A program made the translations under genes and the position numbers. From contig NZ_BMUG01000005.1 in the NCBI RefSeq assembly GCF_014650075.1, positions 558,001 to 622,000 of the forward strand: 64,000 nt of DNA. Reading direction: 5' to 3'. Below are positions 46,232-55,389 of the stretch, in pieces; positions within the stretch are counted from its first letter, which is position 1, and each line of letters starts with the position of its first letter. The notes under the pieces are model-generated. The model had not been told where the DNA came from, ran no database searches, and was given only the letters and a program-made list of their open reading frames with translations. The DNA is from Streptomyces microflavus. Lineage in GTDB: Bacteria; Actinomycetota; Actinomycetes; Streptomycetales; Streptomycetaceae.

Positions 46232-47815
46232 TCAGCGGCCGGGGAAGGGCAAGCGGGCCGGTGCTGGGACCGGGTTCGGGTTCGGGTTCGGGTTCGGCGA
46301 GATGGAACGAGACTCTGTCGTGGAGAGCGGGTCGGCCGCGCAGGTGACGTCCCGGGCCGGAAGCCGGCCGGTGGTCAGATACGTCGTGGTGACGCCGTCC
46401 GCGCAGGCACTGATGCCGAGCGAGTACACGCCGTGGCCCTGCCCCTCGTCCACGGTGACGAGCCGCGAGCCCCTCAGTGCCCGCCGCAGGCCGAGGGCGG
46501 TGGCCAGCGGGGTCTGCGAGTCCCATTCGTTCTGGACGATGAGCGCGGGGACCTTGTTGTCGACCTTGGTGGCCGCTTCGATCGGGCGGTCCCAGTAGGC
46601 GCACGGGAAGATGTTCGAGACGGAGTCGCCGTAGAGGGGGTAGCGGACGCTGTCGCGCCGGGAGTCGGCTCGGTAGACGGCCGGGTCGGTGGGCCAGCGG
46701 GCGTCGCCGCACACGATCGCGAGGTAGCTCGCCAGCTCGTTGTCGGTCGGCACGAAGGTCGGGAAGGTCGGTACGGGCTTGCCCGCGGCGGCGTCCCGAA
46801 GCAGCCCCAGGGTCCTGGCGGCGACCGACGGGTGGGTGATCTCCCAGCGTATGTACTCGCGGACCTCGGCACCGTCGAACCTGGTCCCGCCGAGGTCGAG
46901 CGGCTCCCGGTCGGCGCGCGCGACGATGTCCCAGAACAGCTTCTCGACCTCGGCGGGTGTGTCACCGAGTCCGTACTGCGCCGCATGACGGGCGGTCCAG
47001 TCCGTCCACCGGTCGAACGCGGTCTCGGCCTGTTCCGCCCAGGACCGCCCCATGCTTCGCCAGACCCGCTCGGGGTCGACCGCGCTGTCCAGGACGAACC
47101 GGTCGACCCGCTGAGGGAACAACTGGGTGTAGACAGAACCGAGATAGGTCCCGTACGACAGTCCGAAGTACGAGATCCTCTGTTCTCCGAGGGCCGCGCG
47201 CATGATGTCCATGTCGCGTGCCGTGTTGCGGGTGGTGACGTGCCGGAGCGTTTCCCTGTTGTGGTTCCGGCACCGGTCCGCGATGTCGCGCGCCCAGGCG
47301 ACGTCCTTGGCGAACGTCGCACGCTTGTAGGGCCGGTACGTCAGCCGTTCGTCGGCGGTGGTCGTGCCGCAGGCGAGAGGGCTGCTGGCGCCGACCCCAC
47401 GCGGATCGAAACCGATCAGGTCGTACCGGTCCTTCACGGACTGCGGCAGAAGCCCGCTGAGCGCGAGGGGATAGAAGAGCCCGGACCCGCTGGGTCCGCC
47501 CGGGTTGAAGAGCAGGGCGCCGCGCCGCTTGCCCGGGTCGGCGGCCTTGATCCGCGACAGCGACACATTGATCTTCTTGCCGTCCGGCCTGCGGTGGTCG
47601 AGGGGCACCTTGAGGGTGGCGCACTCGACGGTCGGAGGGATGTCGCCGCCGCAGCCCTGCCAGGTCAAGGAGGGGGCGGCGGTGGTCGGGAGGTCTACCG
47701 GCGAACCGGGGCCGGCCGTGGGCGCGGCCATGGCTGTGGTGCCGAGGAGCGTCGGGGCGAGTACTGCGGCGATGACTAAGGCGATCTTGGAGGTCGTTCT
47801 TCGTCTCAGGAGCAA
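46232..47815 (-). CDS. Secreted alpha/beta hydrolase, TAP family
   Basis: 527 residues. Signal peptide (IALVIAAVLAPTLLGTTAMA), oxyanion loop LLFNPGGPSGSG, nucleophile elbow YFGLSYGTYLG (Ser), and a C-terminal TAP-like domain with VQNEWDSQTP (Asp) and DEGQGHGVY (His). Streptomyces members are secreted tripeptidyl/prolyl aminopeptidases or related esterases. TTG 47815 is taken as start because GAAGG lies 7 bases upstream and the longer in-frame N-terminus is not signal-like. The C-terminus ends in an Asn-Pro repeat. Confidence 0.9.
   Translation of the reverse strand: MLLRRRTTSKIALVIAAVLAPTLLGTTAMAAPTAGPGSPVDLPTTAAPSLTWQGCGGDIPPTVECATLKVPLDHRRPDGKKINVSLSRIKAADPGKRRGALLFNPGGPSGSGLFYPLALSGLLPQSVKDRYDLIGFDPRGVGASSPLACGTTTADERLTYRPYKRATFAKDVAWARDIADRCRNHNRETLRHVTTRNTARDMDIMRAALGEQRISYFGLSYGTYLGSVYTQLFPQRVDRFVLDSAVDPERVWRSMGRSWAEQAETAFDRWTDWTARHAAQYGLGDTPAEVEKLFWDIVARADREPLDLGGTRFDGAEVREYIRWEITHPSVAARTLGLLRDAAAGKPVPTFPTFVPTDNELASYLAIVCGDARWPTDPAVYRADSRRDSVRYPLYGDSVSNIFPCAYWDRPIEAATKVDNKVPALIVQNEWDSQTPLATALGLRRALRGSRLVTVDEGQGHGVYSLGISACADGVTTTYLTTGRLPARDVTCAADPLSTTESRSISPNPNPNPNPVPAPARLPFPGR
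46271..46296 (-). repeat. Hexanucleotide tandem repeat in coding sequence
   Basis: About four copies of GGGTTC (plus strand) encode the Asn-Pro repeat at the C-terminus of the TAP hydrolase. Being a multiple of three, length changes would not shift the frame. Confidence 0.8.
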
Positions 47816-48092
47816 GGGAGTGCCTTCGTTCGCTGGGATGCTGAATGGCGCTCCCCAGTGGCCCGGAGGGACGGACCGCAGGGGCATCGATCACGGTAAC
47901 GGCCTTACGCCGTAAGCGAGTTCGGATGTGCGAATTGCCCTGGTGAGGCGTCTTGACCGAATGATGCGGTGCCTGGGCGGGGGAGCGGGGTCGGCCGCCG
48001 TCGTTGGAAGGCCGAACGCACCGGAGCCCGAGCCGCTCTGCGGATGGCTACTGCGATACGGCTGCTGCGGGCTGGTGCGCCAAAAGGCGCAG

Positions 48093-48661
48093 CTATCCCT
48101 TACTGCGGGCGTCAGTTGGTGCTCTTGGCGAAGAGTGATCGTTCGAGCGCGGATCGACGGAGCTGGAGGCGAGATCACTGGCTGGGTTGAGAGCCAGCGC
48201 AGCTGTCATGAGCAGGAGCACCCGCACGCCATCACCGGTGGCGCTGTCCACTCCGGGCAGCAACGGGATGACCATGGTAAAGCCCACGAGGACGAGGCTG
48301 GGCCGGTCCGCCGTACCAGCCTGGCGACCCGGGAAGCCGACGGTTCGGCGGCGCTGTGCTGCATGAGTGCCGTCAAGTCTTCTGCGGCGAGGGCGAGGAC
48401 ACCTGCACGCAGTGAGGTGGTGATGGAGTCGTACTCCTCGGCCGTGTGAACCTGAGTGACCGCACGGTCATGACGCCGCATCAGTTCGGCCAGGGCGGCG
48501 TGGAACCGGCGCGCCTCGCGTCTGGAAGCCAGTTCCCTGACGGAGGTTCTGCGGCGGATGACCGATGTGTCTTGGGCGGCCTCGATCGCGAAGGCGAGAC
48601 GGTGCCGGACGATCTTGATGCTTCGTAGATCCCACCAGTGGGCGCGCACTTCGAAACTCAT
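48093..48661 (-). pseudogene. Membrane-anchored protein gene with a frameshift
   Basis: The first part (from 48661, MSFEVRAHWWDLRSIKIVRH) is a soluble helical domain reading in one frame to RLVRRTG at about 48305. The sensible continuation, SLVLVGFTMVIPLLPGVDS followed by VRVLLLMTAALALNP (a hydrophobic hairpin), is in the next frame. Adding one base near 48300 joins them into a ~190-residue protein with C-terminal membrane helices. Either a genuine frameshift or a sequence error. Family unknown. Confidence 0.6.
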
Positions 48662-48729
48662 CGCAGCGGCCGCCGCGAGCTCGACGAGCAGGCCATCGGC
48701 ACAGCGGGTACGGGGTCCAGCAGTCGATA

Positions 48730-49020
48730 GTGGGCTTCACCGTGGAGGCCGCTGACGGAGTCGTCGGGCACGTGGACCGGCAGCAGGACCTGCCCGGCAT
48801 ACAGCACATGGTGGTCGACACCGGCGTTTGGAAGTTCGGCAGGAGCGTGCTGATCCTGGCCGGTGCTGTCACCTCCATCGACGCTGCGGCACAGAAGGTG
48901 GAAGTCGCAGCATCCCGGGAGGAGATCAAGGCCGCTCCCCGCTTCACCACCGACAGCGAGACAGCCGACCCCGTCTATCTGTCCGAGGTCGGCGACTACT
49001 CCTTGTCCCTGCGCTCGTGA
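48730..49020 (+). CDS. PRC-barrel-like protein
   Basis: 96 residues from GTG 48730. GFTVEAADGVVGHVDRQQDL, HMVVDTGVWKFGRSVLILAG and the C-terminal EVGDYSLSL resemble small PRC-barrel proteins common in Streptomyces. Family members usually carry ~20 more N-terminal residues; the frame upstream (HRHSGYGVQQSI) fits that, but I see no start codon with a ribosome site, so the start may be non-canonical or the 5' end damaged. Divergent from the frameshifted gene. Confidence 0.65.
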   Translation: MGFTVEAADGVVGHVDRQQDLPGIQHMVVDTGVWKFGRSVLILAGAVTSIDAAAQKVEVAASREEIKAAPRFTTDSETADPVYLSEVGDYSLSLRS

Positions 49021-49159
49021 GCGGGACGTCGACATCCTGCAGGAGCCCGACAACCTGAGCTCCGCAGCACCAGCCCCGAGCACCGCTTCGCACAGGGTGC
49101 ACTGCGCCCGCAGCACCGTGGGTTCGTCTGGGCTCGGCGGCGTTCTGCGTTGCTGGTGG

Positions 49160-49792
49160 TCAGGGCAGCCCGATCGGTGCGGGCCTCAGCGGGTAACCGT
49201 TCAGCTCGTTGCAGCCCTCCTCGCCCCACCACATCCCGCCTTGCGCGGTGAGGTAGGGGCGTAGCCCGTGGACATCTCCTCCTTCATGAAGTGCTTGCGC
49301 GACCGCGTGAAGAAGGCTCGCCAGATCAGGCCAGGATTCGGTGAAGTCACCACCACCACTGTGGCCCGCCCAGCCGAGACGCCCCGTGTCAGGACCAGGA
49401 CGTTGATCGATGACCTGCGCCACGCCGTCGGCGCTCTCGGCCCAGGGAACCCAGAGGCGGTGCCACCAGGGCTCCTCTTCCCAGGGGCGAACGGACAGGC
49501 CCTCGTTCTCCGCCGCGACGCCCATACAGGTCTGCCAACGGTCCACGATGCCGCTCACTGAGAGCGGGGACTGCTCCGGCAGGATCGTTGTCCAGGCGCT
49601 CACGCCGTTGTGGCACTGCAGAGATTCGGCGAGATCATCGGGCAGTGGGGCCCCGAGGATCCGTTCCGCCTTTCGAATCTCGTCCAGGGGCGCCGGCGGA
49701 TTGAGGAGCATGAAATCGGAGGCTACGTGAGTGGCCAGCCAGGCGTCGATGAGGCGCCAGGACTCCGACGGGGGCAAGACCTGCTGTGGCAT
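49160..49792 (-). CDS. SMI1/KNR4-family protein
   Basis: 210 residues. APLDEIRKAERILGAPLPDD, SLQCHNGVSAWTTILP and WVPWAESADGVAQVIDQRPG form the SMI1/KNR4 (SUKH) fold. Bacterial members often serve as immunity proteins to polymorphic toxins, but no toxin gene is adjacent. ATG 49792 has AGGA 7 bases upstream; the frame is open far upstream with no resemblance. Confidence 0.85.
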   Translation of the reverse strand: MPQQVLPPSESWRLIDAWLATHVASDFMLLNPPAPLDEIRKAERILGAPLPDDLAESLQCHNGVSAWTTILPEQSPLSVSGIVDRWQTCMGVAAENEGLSVRPWEEEPWWHRLWVPWAESADGVAQVIDQRPGPDTGRLGWAGHSGGGDFTESWPDLASLLHAVAQALHEGGDVHGLRPYLTAQGGMWWGEEGCNELNGYPLRPAPIGLP

Positions 49793-50135
49793 GGCGTCAT
49801 CCTGCCCCACGCGTCCTGCGAGGTGCATCGAGGCCCCGGCCGGCCGATGCAGCGAGGTCAGCCGGCGGCCCGCTGTCCGGCTCGGGCAAGAGTGGCGGGG
49901 TGATTCCGGCCCCGTCACCTCATCACCGGGGCTCGCCGCAGTCTCGCACTGCGCTGCCACGGCGCGCTCCCGGTTTGGACGACCACCCTGAGTGCGGCGC
50001 TCACGCCGCCCGCCGGCGAGCGAGGCCCTGCTCCCACGCGCAGGGCCGTGCGACTGCCGGACAGCTGCGGGCGCGGATAGATCTGGATTCATGAGACCGG
50101 ATGGCCGGTCCGGTTCGCACTCCCGGGAGGCTGCC

Positions 50136-50554
50136 ATGGGTCCGACCACCAGAATTCGCTGGGCAGCAGCTCTCGTCGCGGCCGCCCTGATCGCGCTGGG
50201 CACCGCCGCCGTCCCCCCCCCGCCGCCTCGCCGCAGTCGGACACGTCGCTGGACGTGGAATGGGCGAGCGCCGATCCCAGCCATCTCCCCCTCTTCTTCG
50301 GCACTCTTACCATCGGCGGGACCTACACCTGCACCGAACCCGCCGGTACCACCGTGCTGGTCAGCTTCACCGCCATCCAGATCATGCCCGTGGCGCTCCC
50401 GTCGGGTGCCGGCAACTTGTCGTGCGGCCCCGGAGTCGTCGACGCCCCCTGGAGCCTCACCAGCGCTCCCAGTCAGGACGTGCACTACGGGTACGTGTCC
50501 GTCCTGACCAGCTTCAACGGAGTGGCCCTGCCTGCCGAGCAGTTCACCGCTTGA
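50136..50554 (+). pseudogene. Secreted protein gene frameshifted at a poly-C tract
   Basis: ATG 50136 (GGAGG about 5 bases upstream) begins a good signal peptide, MGPTTRIRWAAALVAAALIA. At a run of nine C (50213-50221) the frame becomes Arg-rich nonsense. The next frame continues as a plausible mature domain: SDTSLDVEWASADPSHLPLF, TIGGTYTCTEPAGTTVLVSF, ending at 50554. One extra C, or two fewer, would restore a ~138-residue secreted protein with two cysteines. True frameshift, phase-variable tract or sequencing error cannot be told apart here. Confidence 0.7.
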
Positions 50555-50618
50555 GAGGACACCGCCGGGGTCCTGCGACGAGTTGGGATCTGCCAGGTCC
50601 TGCTGATGACGTTGGACG

Positions 50619-51011
50619 TCAAGGACGGTTGAGCGTCCTGGCGCCGAGCCATTCCAGCGTGCCATTCTGATTGATTTTGGCCAGTGTCACAAATACCTTG
50701 TTGGCTCCACCGGGAAAGTCGGTGGGAATGGTGAAACCAAAAGTCGTGGTGTGGTTGTTGCAGGCAGTCCGCGTCTCGAAGGCGTTGCCCGGATCCGTCT
50801 GGAAGACGGCCTGAACACAGCCACTCCAATGCGATTCCACGCGGCCGGATATTCCGACGGAGCGATTGTAGAAGTTGGCAGTTCCGTAGGTGCTGCCCTG
50901 CCCTCCGGGCATACTCCACCCAACCGGCGCAGCCGTAGCCGTTCCTGTCGCGGTCATGAGAACGGCCGCTGTGGCAGCCGCCACTCCCGTGCTTCTGAAG
51001 AGTGTTCGCAT
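50619..51011 (-). CDS. Small secreted protein, unknown family
   Basis: 130 residues. Signal peptide MRTLFRSTGVAAATAAVLMT ending GTATAA, then a ~100-residue beta-rich domain with two cysteines (SGCVQAVFQ, RTACNNHTTTFG). No family recognised. ATG 51011 has GGAG about 5 bases upstream; the MGEI start four codons earlier is possible. Confidence 0.75.
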   Translation of the reverse strand: MRTLFRSTGVAAATAAVLMTATGTATAAPVGWSMPGGQGSTYGTANFYNRSVGISGRVESHWSGCVQAVFQTDPGNAFETRTACNNHTTTFGFTIPTDFPGGANKVFVTLAKINQNGTLEWLGARTLNRP

Positions 51012-51985
51012 GATTTCTCCCATGGAGTCCTTCGGGGGTACCGACTCACTGAACAGGATCATGTGGGTTTCGAGGAAGCCTCGTTCAAGCCTTGCGAAGG
51101 CCTGTACTGCGCTCTTGCTTCCTTCGCGGGATGGGCCCTGACGCGGTGTAAGCCTCCCCGTTGCGTATCCAGATCGTCTGCGGAGAGTGGGCAGTAGGAA
51201 GGTGCCACCCGCGCCGGCAGACCTACCGCCCCGCGTGGGCCGCATCAGCGATCGCCCCGCGCCGGCGGTTCGCCGGACGTCCGGTGTCGTCGGGGGCCGG
51301 CCCTCACCGTCCCCGGGAGGCGTTGCTCGGACGGTTCTGGCCTTGGTGCCTGCCAACTCGACGACCCTGGCCAACGGTTGCGTGCGCCGAGTGCCTCGTA
51401 TGTCTGAGGATCGCAGGTCACGGCCCTACCTTGCCCAGACCTTTCTGGGACACCACACCGCCCCCGGAGAACCCGTACCGCAGAAAGCAGCCTGCGCTGC
51501 CCGCCGCCCCCTCCGACGCGGGCACCAGGACAGTGCGCCCGGCCCATCCCCGAGCCGGAACGCTCGCTCGTCGAATCGCTCCGGGAAGACGACTTCCCAT
51601 GCTTGCGAAGGGCTTGGTGCAGAGACGCAGAGCGCCTGCTGATGGACGCCGCCGCACAAAAGCTTTCCGCGTCCGGTGCCTCGGCGGCGGCGTCCTATTC
51701 GCAGTGTTCAGACATCAGGGTGAGACAGCGCAAAACAGAGCAACCCTTCTCAATCGAAGCGTTATGGCCGTGCTACACAGTCAATACCCCGACGTACAGC
51801 AGGGTTTCGCTCTCCGCCTTCAACGTGCAAGGCCGACGGCTTGTGCTCGGCAGCACCGGCTACAGGTGGGCCGCAGACCGCCTCGCCCCTGAGTTCGCGA
51901 ACGGCGGACTTGTGGCCCACGGCCAGCAGCTCGATCGCACGAAATTCACCAGCAGGTAACCAAAGTCGGTATTCACCCGGTCACC
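51012..51985. other. Intergenic, no intact gene seen
   Basis: About 970 bases. Plus-strand ORFs (for example 51603-51959) show no family resemblance and have uneven codon bias; the A/T content is higher than the window average. It may hold decayed coding sequence. Confidence 0.45.
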
Positions 51986-52426
51986 GTGGCCACTCGGGTC
52001 AACGGAGCCTGGGGCGCAGACGGTGCCTACCTGCTCGACGGAAATCCTCCGGTCAACTGGAACGAGGAGCCGGGCTCCGGCCTTGAGGCGCATCAACTGT
52101 GCGTCGAGATCAGCCAGAGCGTCCAGGCGCAGATCCGCGGCTACGAACGCGAACACCTCCGGGACTTGGCACGTGCATGGATCCTGACGGTCGGCATGGC
52201 CGTCGAGGCACTGCCGACGAGCGGCTACGCCAACACCGGCGACGCGCTGGACCACAGAGACCAGCAGCGCCGCATCATCCTGACCTCCGTCCTGCGTCCT
52301 GCTGGGCCCCTCGCCCCAGTTCTCACGCTCAGCGGCCTGCCTCACCGACCGGACCATCAGGACGCCGCTGCACTTGACCAAGCCTCAGTCGGCCCCGGGA
52401 GGCCCGGCTCAAGGAATCAGCGGTGA
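51986..52426 (+). CDS. Hypothetical protein, possibly a 5'-truncated remnant
   Basis: 146 codons from GTG 51986. The first ~100 have convincing Streptomyces codon usage and a helical, charged pattern (LEAHQLCVEISQSVQAQIRG, YEREHLRDLARAWILTV). The frame is open ~45 bases upstream without a start, and the last ~40 residues look non-coding. Family unknown. Confidence 0.4.
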   Translation: MATRVNGAWGADGAYLLDGNPPVNWNEEPGSGLEAHQLCVEISQSVQAQIRGYEREHLRDLARAWILTVGMAVEALPTSGYANTGDALDHRDQQRRIILTSVLRPAGPLAPVLTLSGLPHRPDHQDAAALDQASVGPGRPGSRNQR

Positions 52427-52695
52427 CCACCACCCCGATCAGCGTGAGTGGCTGAGGGCGGCAGGGGCTCGCGGATTCCCTCAGAGTGATTCCGGCGGGC
52501 GGAGCGACGAGCCGCTGCAGGTCCGCGAGTCCCGCGACGGGCAAAAGGCGGGCCCGAGGCATTCCATACCCGCCCGCAAGAGGATCGCTGGTGTCCCGCC
52601 GTCGCCCGTCGGTCGAAAGTGCCCCGTGGCCGGTGTCCGGTGTCCGGCGGATCGGGGCCGGCGGCAGCATTTGGTGGGGCGGGTCCCGGCGTTGC

Positions 52696-53469
52696 CTACG
52701 GGAGGACGATGTTCAGGCCAGAGCCGCCTTCGACCATGTCTTTCCCCGAGCCGCCGACGGCCAGGTCGTCACCGGCCTCGCCGTGCAGCATGTCGTCGCC
52801 GGAGCCGCCCAGGAGGACGTCGTTGCCGTCCCCGCCCATGACGTGGTCGTTGCCCGAGCCCGCGTACACGAGGTCCGTGCCGCCGTACCCCTCGACCATG
52901 TCGTCGCCCCGGCCGCCCCACATCCGCTGGTCGCCGTCGTCGCCCATCAGGTGGTCCATGCCGTCGCCGCCGTCCAGGACGACGCGCCCCATGACCATGT
53001 CGTTGCCCGCGTCACCACGTACCGTGTGCGCGGTGTGGGCGTGCAGCGTGTCGTCACCGGGTCCGCCGCTGACGGTGGCCACCCCGAGGTCACTGGTGGC
53101 GATCTCGTCGTCGCCGTCACCGAGGAAGACGTCGATCCGGTCCGGCCGGGGGCTGCCGGTGGGCAGCTCGCAGACGACGTACGTCTCGACCCCCGGTTCC
53201 AAGTACGTGCAGTGGTCGCCGGGCTGGAGCGGGACCGCATCGCGGAAGCCGATGTGCCGGACCCCGTCGCCCTGGTCCATCGGGACCACATGGAGGTCGT
53301 TGACCTGCCCCGGGGCGGCGATGAAGCTGATCGACTGCTTCGCCCAGTCGGCGCCGATACGGGCCTTGGCCCCGGTGGCGGCGGGAGCCGCGACGGCCGG
53401 GGACGCGGCGAGGCCGGTGGCGAGCAGGGCCACGACGGCTGCGCGGGCGGTGACTCGGTGGCGGTTCAT
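52696..53469 (-). CDS. Secreted RTX-like calcium-binding repeat protein
   Basis: 257 residues. Signal peptide (VTARAAVVALLATGLAASPA), an N-terminal ~90-residue domain with two cysteines, then about ten nonapeptide-type repeats (GGPGDDTLHA, GGRGDDMVEG, GGDGNDVLLG, GGSGDDMLHG) forming a calcium-stabilised beta-roll to the C-terminus. There is no catalytic domain, so it may be structural. ATG 53469 starts the signal. Confidence 0.9.
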   Translation of the reverse strand: MNRHRVTARAAVVALLATGLAASPAVAAPAATGAKARIGADWAKQSISFIAAPGQVNDLHVVPMDQGDGVRHIGFRDAVPLQPGDHCTYLEPGVETYVVCELPTGSPRPDRIDVFLGDGDDEIATSDLGVATVSGGPGDDTLHAHTAHTVRGDAGNDMVMGRVVLDGGDGMDHLMGDDGDQRMWGGRGDDMVEGYGGTDLVYAGSGNDHVMGGDGNDVLLGGSGDDMLHGEAGDDLAVGGSGKDMVEGGSGLNIVLP

Positions 53470-53573
53470 GGGGCCTCATCTCGATGGGGTGGTCGGCGGG
53501 CCGGCCAGGCGGGGTGCTCGCCTGCGTACGAGCGCGGTGGCGCCCGGGGTGATCGCCTGGGGCAAGCGAGGTG

Positions 53574-53625
53574 CCGCCCGGCGCCCGGAGCGGGCGGTGC
53601 ACCGCCCGCTCCGGGCGCCGGGCGG
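53574..53625 (-). terminator. 52-base perfect palindrome after the chitin LPMO
   Basis: Two 26-base arms (53574-53599 and 53600-53625) are exact reverse complements with no spacer. It lies 83 bases after the LPMO stop and about 105 bases upstream of the RTX gene start, so it probably ends LPMO transcription. No T tract. Confidence 0.75.
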
Positions 53626-53708
53626 GCATCGGCCGGTCCGTTTCGTTCAGGTTCTGGCGCGTACCGGCAGAGCCGGGCGGTGCCGTGGTGCTGAGGTGCG
53701 GTCGCGTG

Positions 53709-54224
53709 TCAGCTCACGTTCACGTCCACGCAGGCGTAGAAGGCGTTGGTGGTGTCGGCGATGTTCCACACGGCCAAGACCTTCTGCTTTCCGGTCAGGC
53801 TGCCGAAGTTCACCTGGTGTGTGACGGTCTCGCCGGGCCGCGCGCCACCGTCGTTGAACTCAGCGATCTTGCGGCCACCCGCGTAGTACTGCCAGGTGCT
53901 GGTGGCGTGACGTGCGGTCAGCCGCCAGTTGAAGCTGGTTGTCCGGCTGACCGGGGTTACCTTCCAGCCCTTGCTGTCGTTGTTGAGCTCGGCGAAGGCG
54001 GCGTTCCCTCCGCTGCAGCTCGTTAAGCCCTTGGGGCCCTCGACGCTCTGCGGCTCGTACTTGATGGAACCGCAGGAGACCGTGCCGGCTGCGCACTGGG
54101 CCTGTCGGCTGGGGGGTGAGGATATGTAGCCGTGCGCGCTCGCGCTGCCGACAGGCAGGCTCACGGCCAGGAGCGGGGCGATCCCCGCGCCGATGGCGAC
54201 GGCCAGCATCTTCTTGCTCTTCAT
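53709..54224 (-). CDS. Secreted AA10 chitin LPMO (single-domain)
   Basis: 171 residues. Signal peptide 1-30 (ending GSASA) exposes His31 as the N-terminal copper ligand (HGYISSPPSRQAQCA); the second His is in LTARHATSTWQYY. Matches small Streptomyces chitin-binding/CHB-type LPMOs that cleave crystalline chitin and boost chitinases. ATG 54224 has GGAGGAG 6 bases upstream. A DasR palindrome lies about 120 bases upstream. Confidence 0.94.
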   Translation of the reverse strand: MKSKKMLAVAIGAGIAPLLAVSLPVGSASAHGYISSPPSRQAQCAAGTVSCGSIKYEPQSVEGPKGLTSCSGGNAAFAELNNDSKGWKVTPVSRTTSFNWRLTARHATSTWQYYAGGRKIAEFNDGGARPGETVTHQVNFGSLTGKQKVLAVWNIADTTNAFYACVDVNVS

Positions 54225-54341
54225 GACAACTCCTCCGTGGGGGTTGGTGCTTGCCCGTACAGAAAGGACAAGCATGCGCATGACAAGCAGTGCCATACGT
54301 GACCGTGGGGCGGCCATGGATGGCTAGGGAAGCGTACCCCT

Positions 54342-54357
54342 CTTGGTCTAGACCAAG
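54342..54357 (-). promoter_or_regulatory. DasR operator (perfect 16-bp palindrome)
   Basis: CTTGGTCTAGACCAAG contains the core GGTCTAGACC of the DasR responsive element (consensus ACTGGTCTAGACCACT). It lies 118 bases upstream of the chitin LPMO start and predicts GlcNAc/chitin-dependent control together with the chitinase. Confidence 0.9.
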
Positions 54358-54588
54358 CCAGGGTGCGGGTGTGAACAGCCTTCGTCCCGGTGGGTTCGCG
54401 CCGGCCCATCCCCGCCGCTCCCCATGACCTCCGGGAAGGGGCGGTGGTCCCCGACACGCTTGCGCCGTGCCACGGGCACGGCGGCGCCGTGGTTCGTGCA
54501 GAGGCCGTCTCCCGCATCCTGCGGACGCCAGTGCGGGGTGCTGTCCGGAAAATGGTTCGCGGTCCCCGGCGTATGGAGCCGAGACTGA

Positions 54589-55389
54589 TTGGCCACCACA
54601 TCGGACAGGAAGAGTGGCCCAACGCTGACGTACAACCGTGACACCCTGCCGTTCCCCGAGAACCGCGTACCCGCTACCCCCTACGAGGACATCGGGAACT
54701 GGGCTGAGTTCGATCCTTCCTGTCACTTGTTCACCTGGGACGAGGACGAGGAAGCCCACCTCCGCTCGCTGGTCCGGGAGTGGGTGCCACCCGTGCTCTC
54801 CGGCATGGCTGGCTCCTGGCAGGGCGAAAACTGGTGTGAGCGCCAGATAGACGCGATCGTCCGGGAGCGATACGGAACCTGGTCCTGGGGCTGGAGCTGG
54901 TGCTATCGCCACGGCGGGCCCATCGGCAACTGGGTCAGCGGGCCGACCTCCGTGACGACCCCCGACGAGACCGCCGAACGCGTTGTAGCCGCACTACTGG
55001 AGTGGCGGGAGTGGTTGGAACGAACGGCCCAGCGCTTCACCGCACTGGCGCCCCCGCCGGACGCCTCACCCGAAGACCGCAGCTGGCACCTGGAACGGGC
55101 CTGCGTTCGACTCGTGACCCACACACTGGACTCGGGCGCGGAGGGCGGCTGGTACGGCCAGGCCTCGATCGTCCTGAGCTGGTTCCTCACCAGCAGCGGC
55201 ATGGACCGAGCCGAAGCCGCGCGTGCGGTCGAGAACGCGATCGGCGGCCGGTTCAAGAGCTGGGTCACCCCGAAACGAACGCTGATCGAATCCGTCGGCG
55301 AGGACCTGGCCGCCGGTCTCACCGGCCACGCCCCCTACCAGGACCACCGTGAGAGGGAGAGGCTGGAGGATCTCCATGACTGCGACTGA
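54589..55389 (+). CDS. Hypothetical partner of the Fic gene
   Basis: About 266 residues from TTG 54589, the only start before the conserved-looking part (GGAG about 10 bases upstream). Trp-rich centre (YGTWSWGWSWCYRHGGP) and an acidic C-terminus; no family recognised. It overlaps the Fic start by 14 bases, so the two are co-translated. Could be a substrate, an antitoxin-like inhibitor or an unrelated partner. Confidence 0.75.
   Translation: MATTSDRKSGPTLTYNRDTLPFPENRVPATPYEDIGNWAEFDPSCHLFTWDEDEEAHLRSLVREWVPPVLSGMAGSWQGENWCERQIDAIVRERYGTWSWGWSWCYRHGGPIGNWVSGPTSVTTPDETAERVVAALLEWREWLERTAQRFTALAPPPDASPEDRSWHLERACVRLVTHTLDSGAEGGWYGQASIVLSWFLTSSGMDRAEAARAVENAIGGRFKSWVTPKRTLIESVGEDLAAGLTGHAPYQDHRERERLEDLHDCD

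Noticed and set aside
51860..52381. Minus-strand ORF of 173 codons
   Set aside because: Opposite the 51986-52426 frame, which has the better codon bias; no resemblance.
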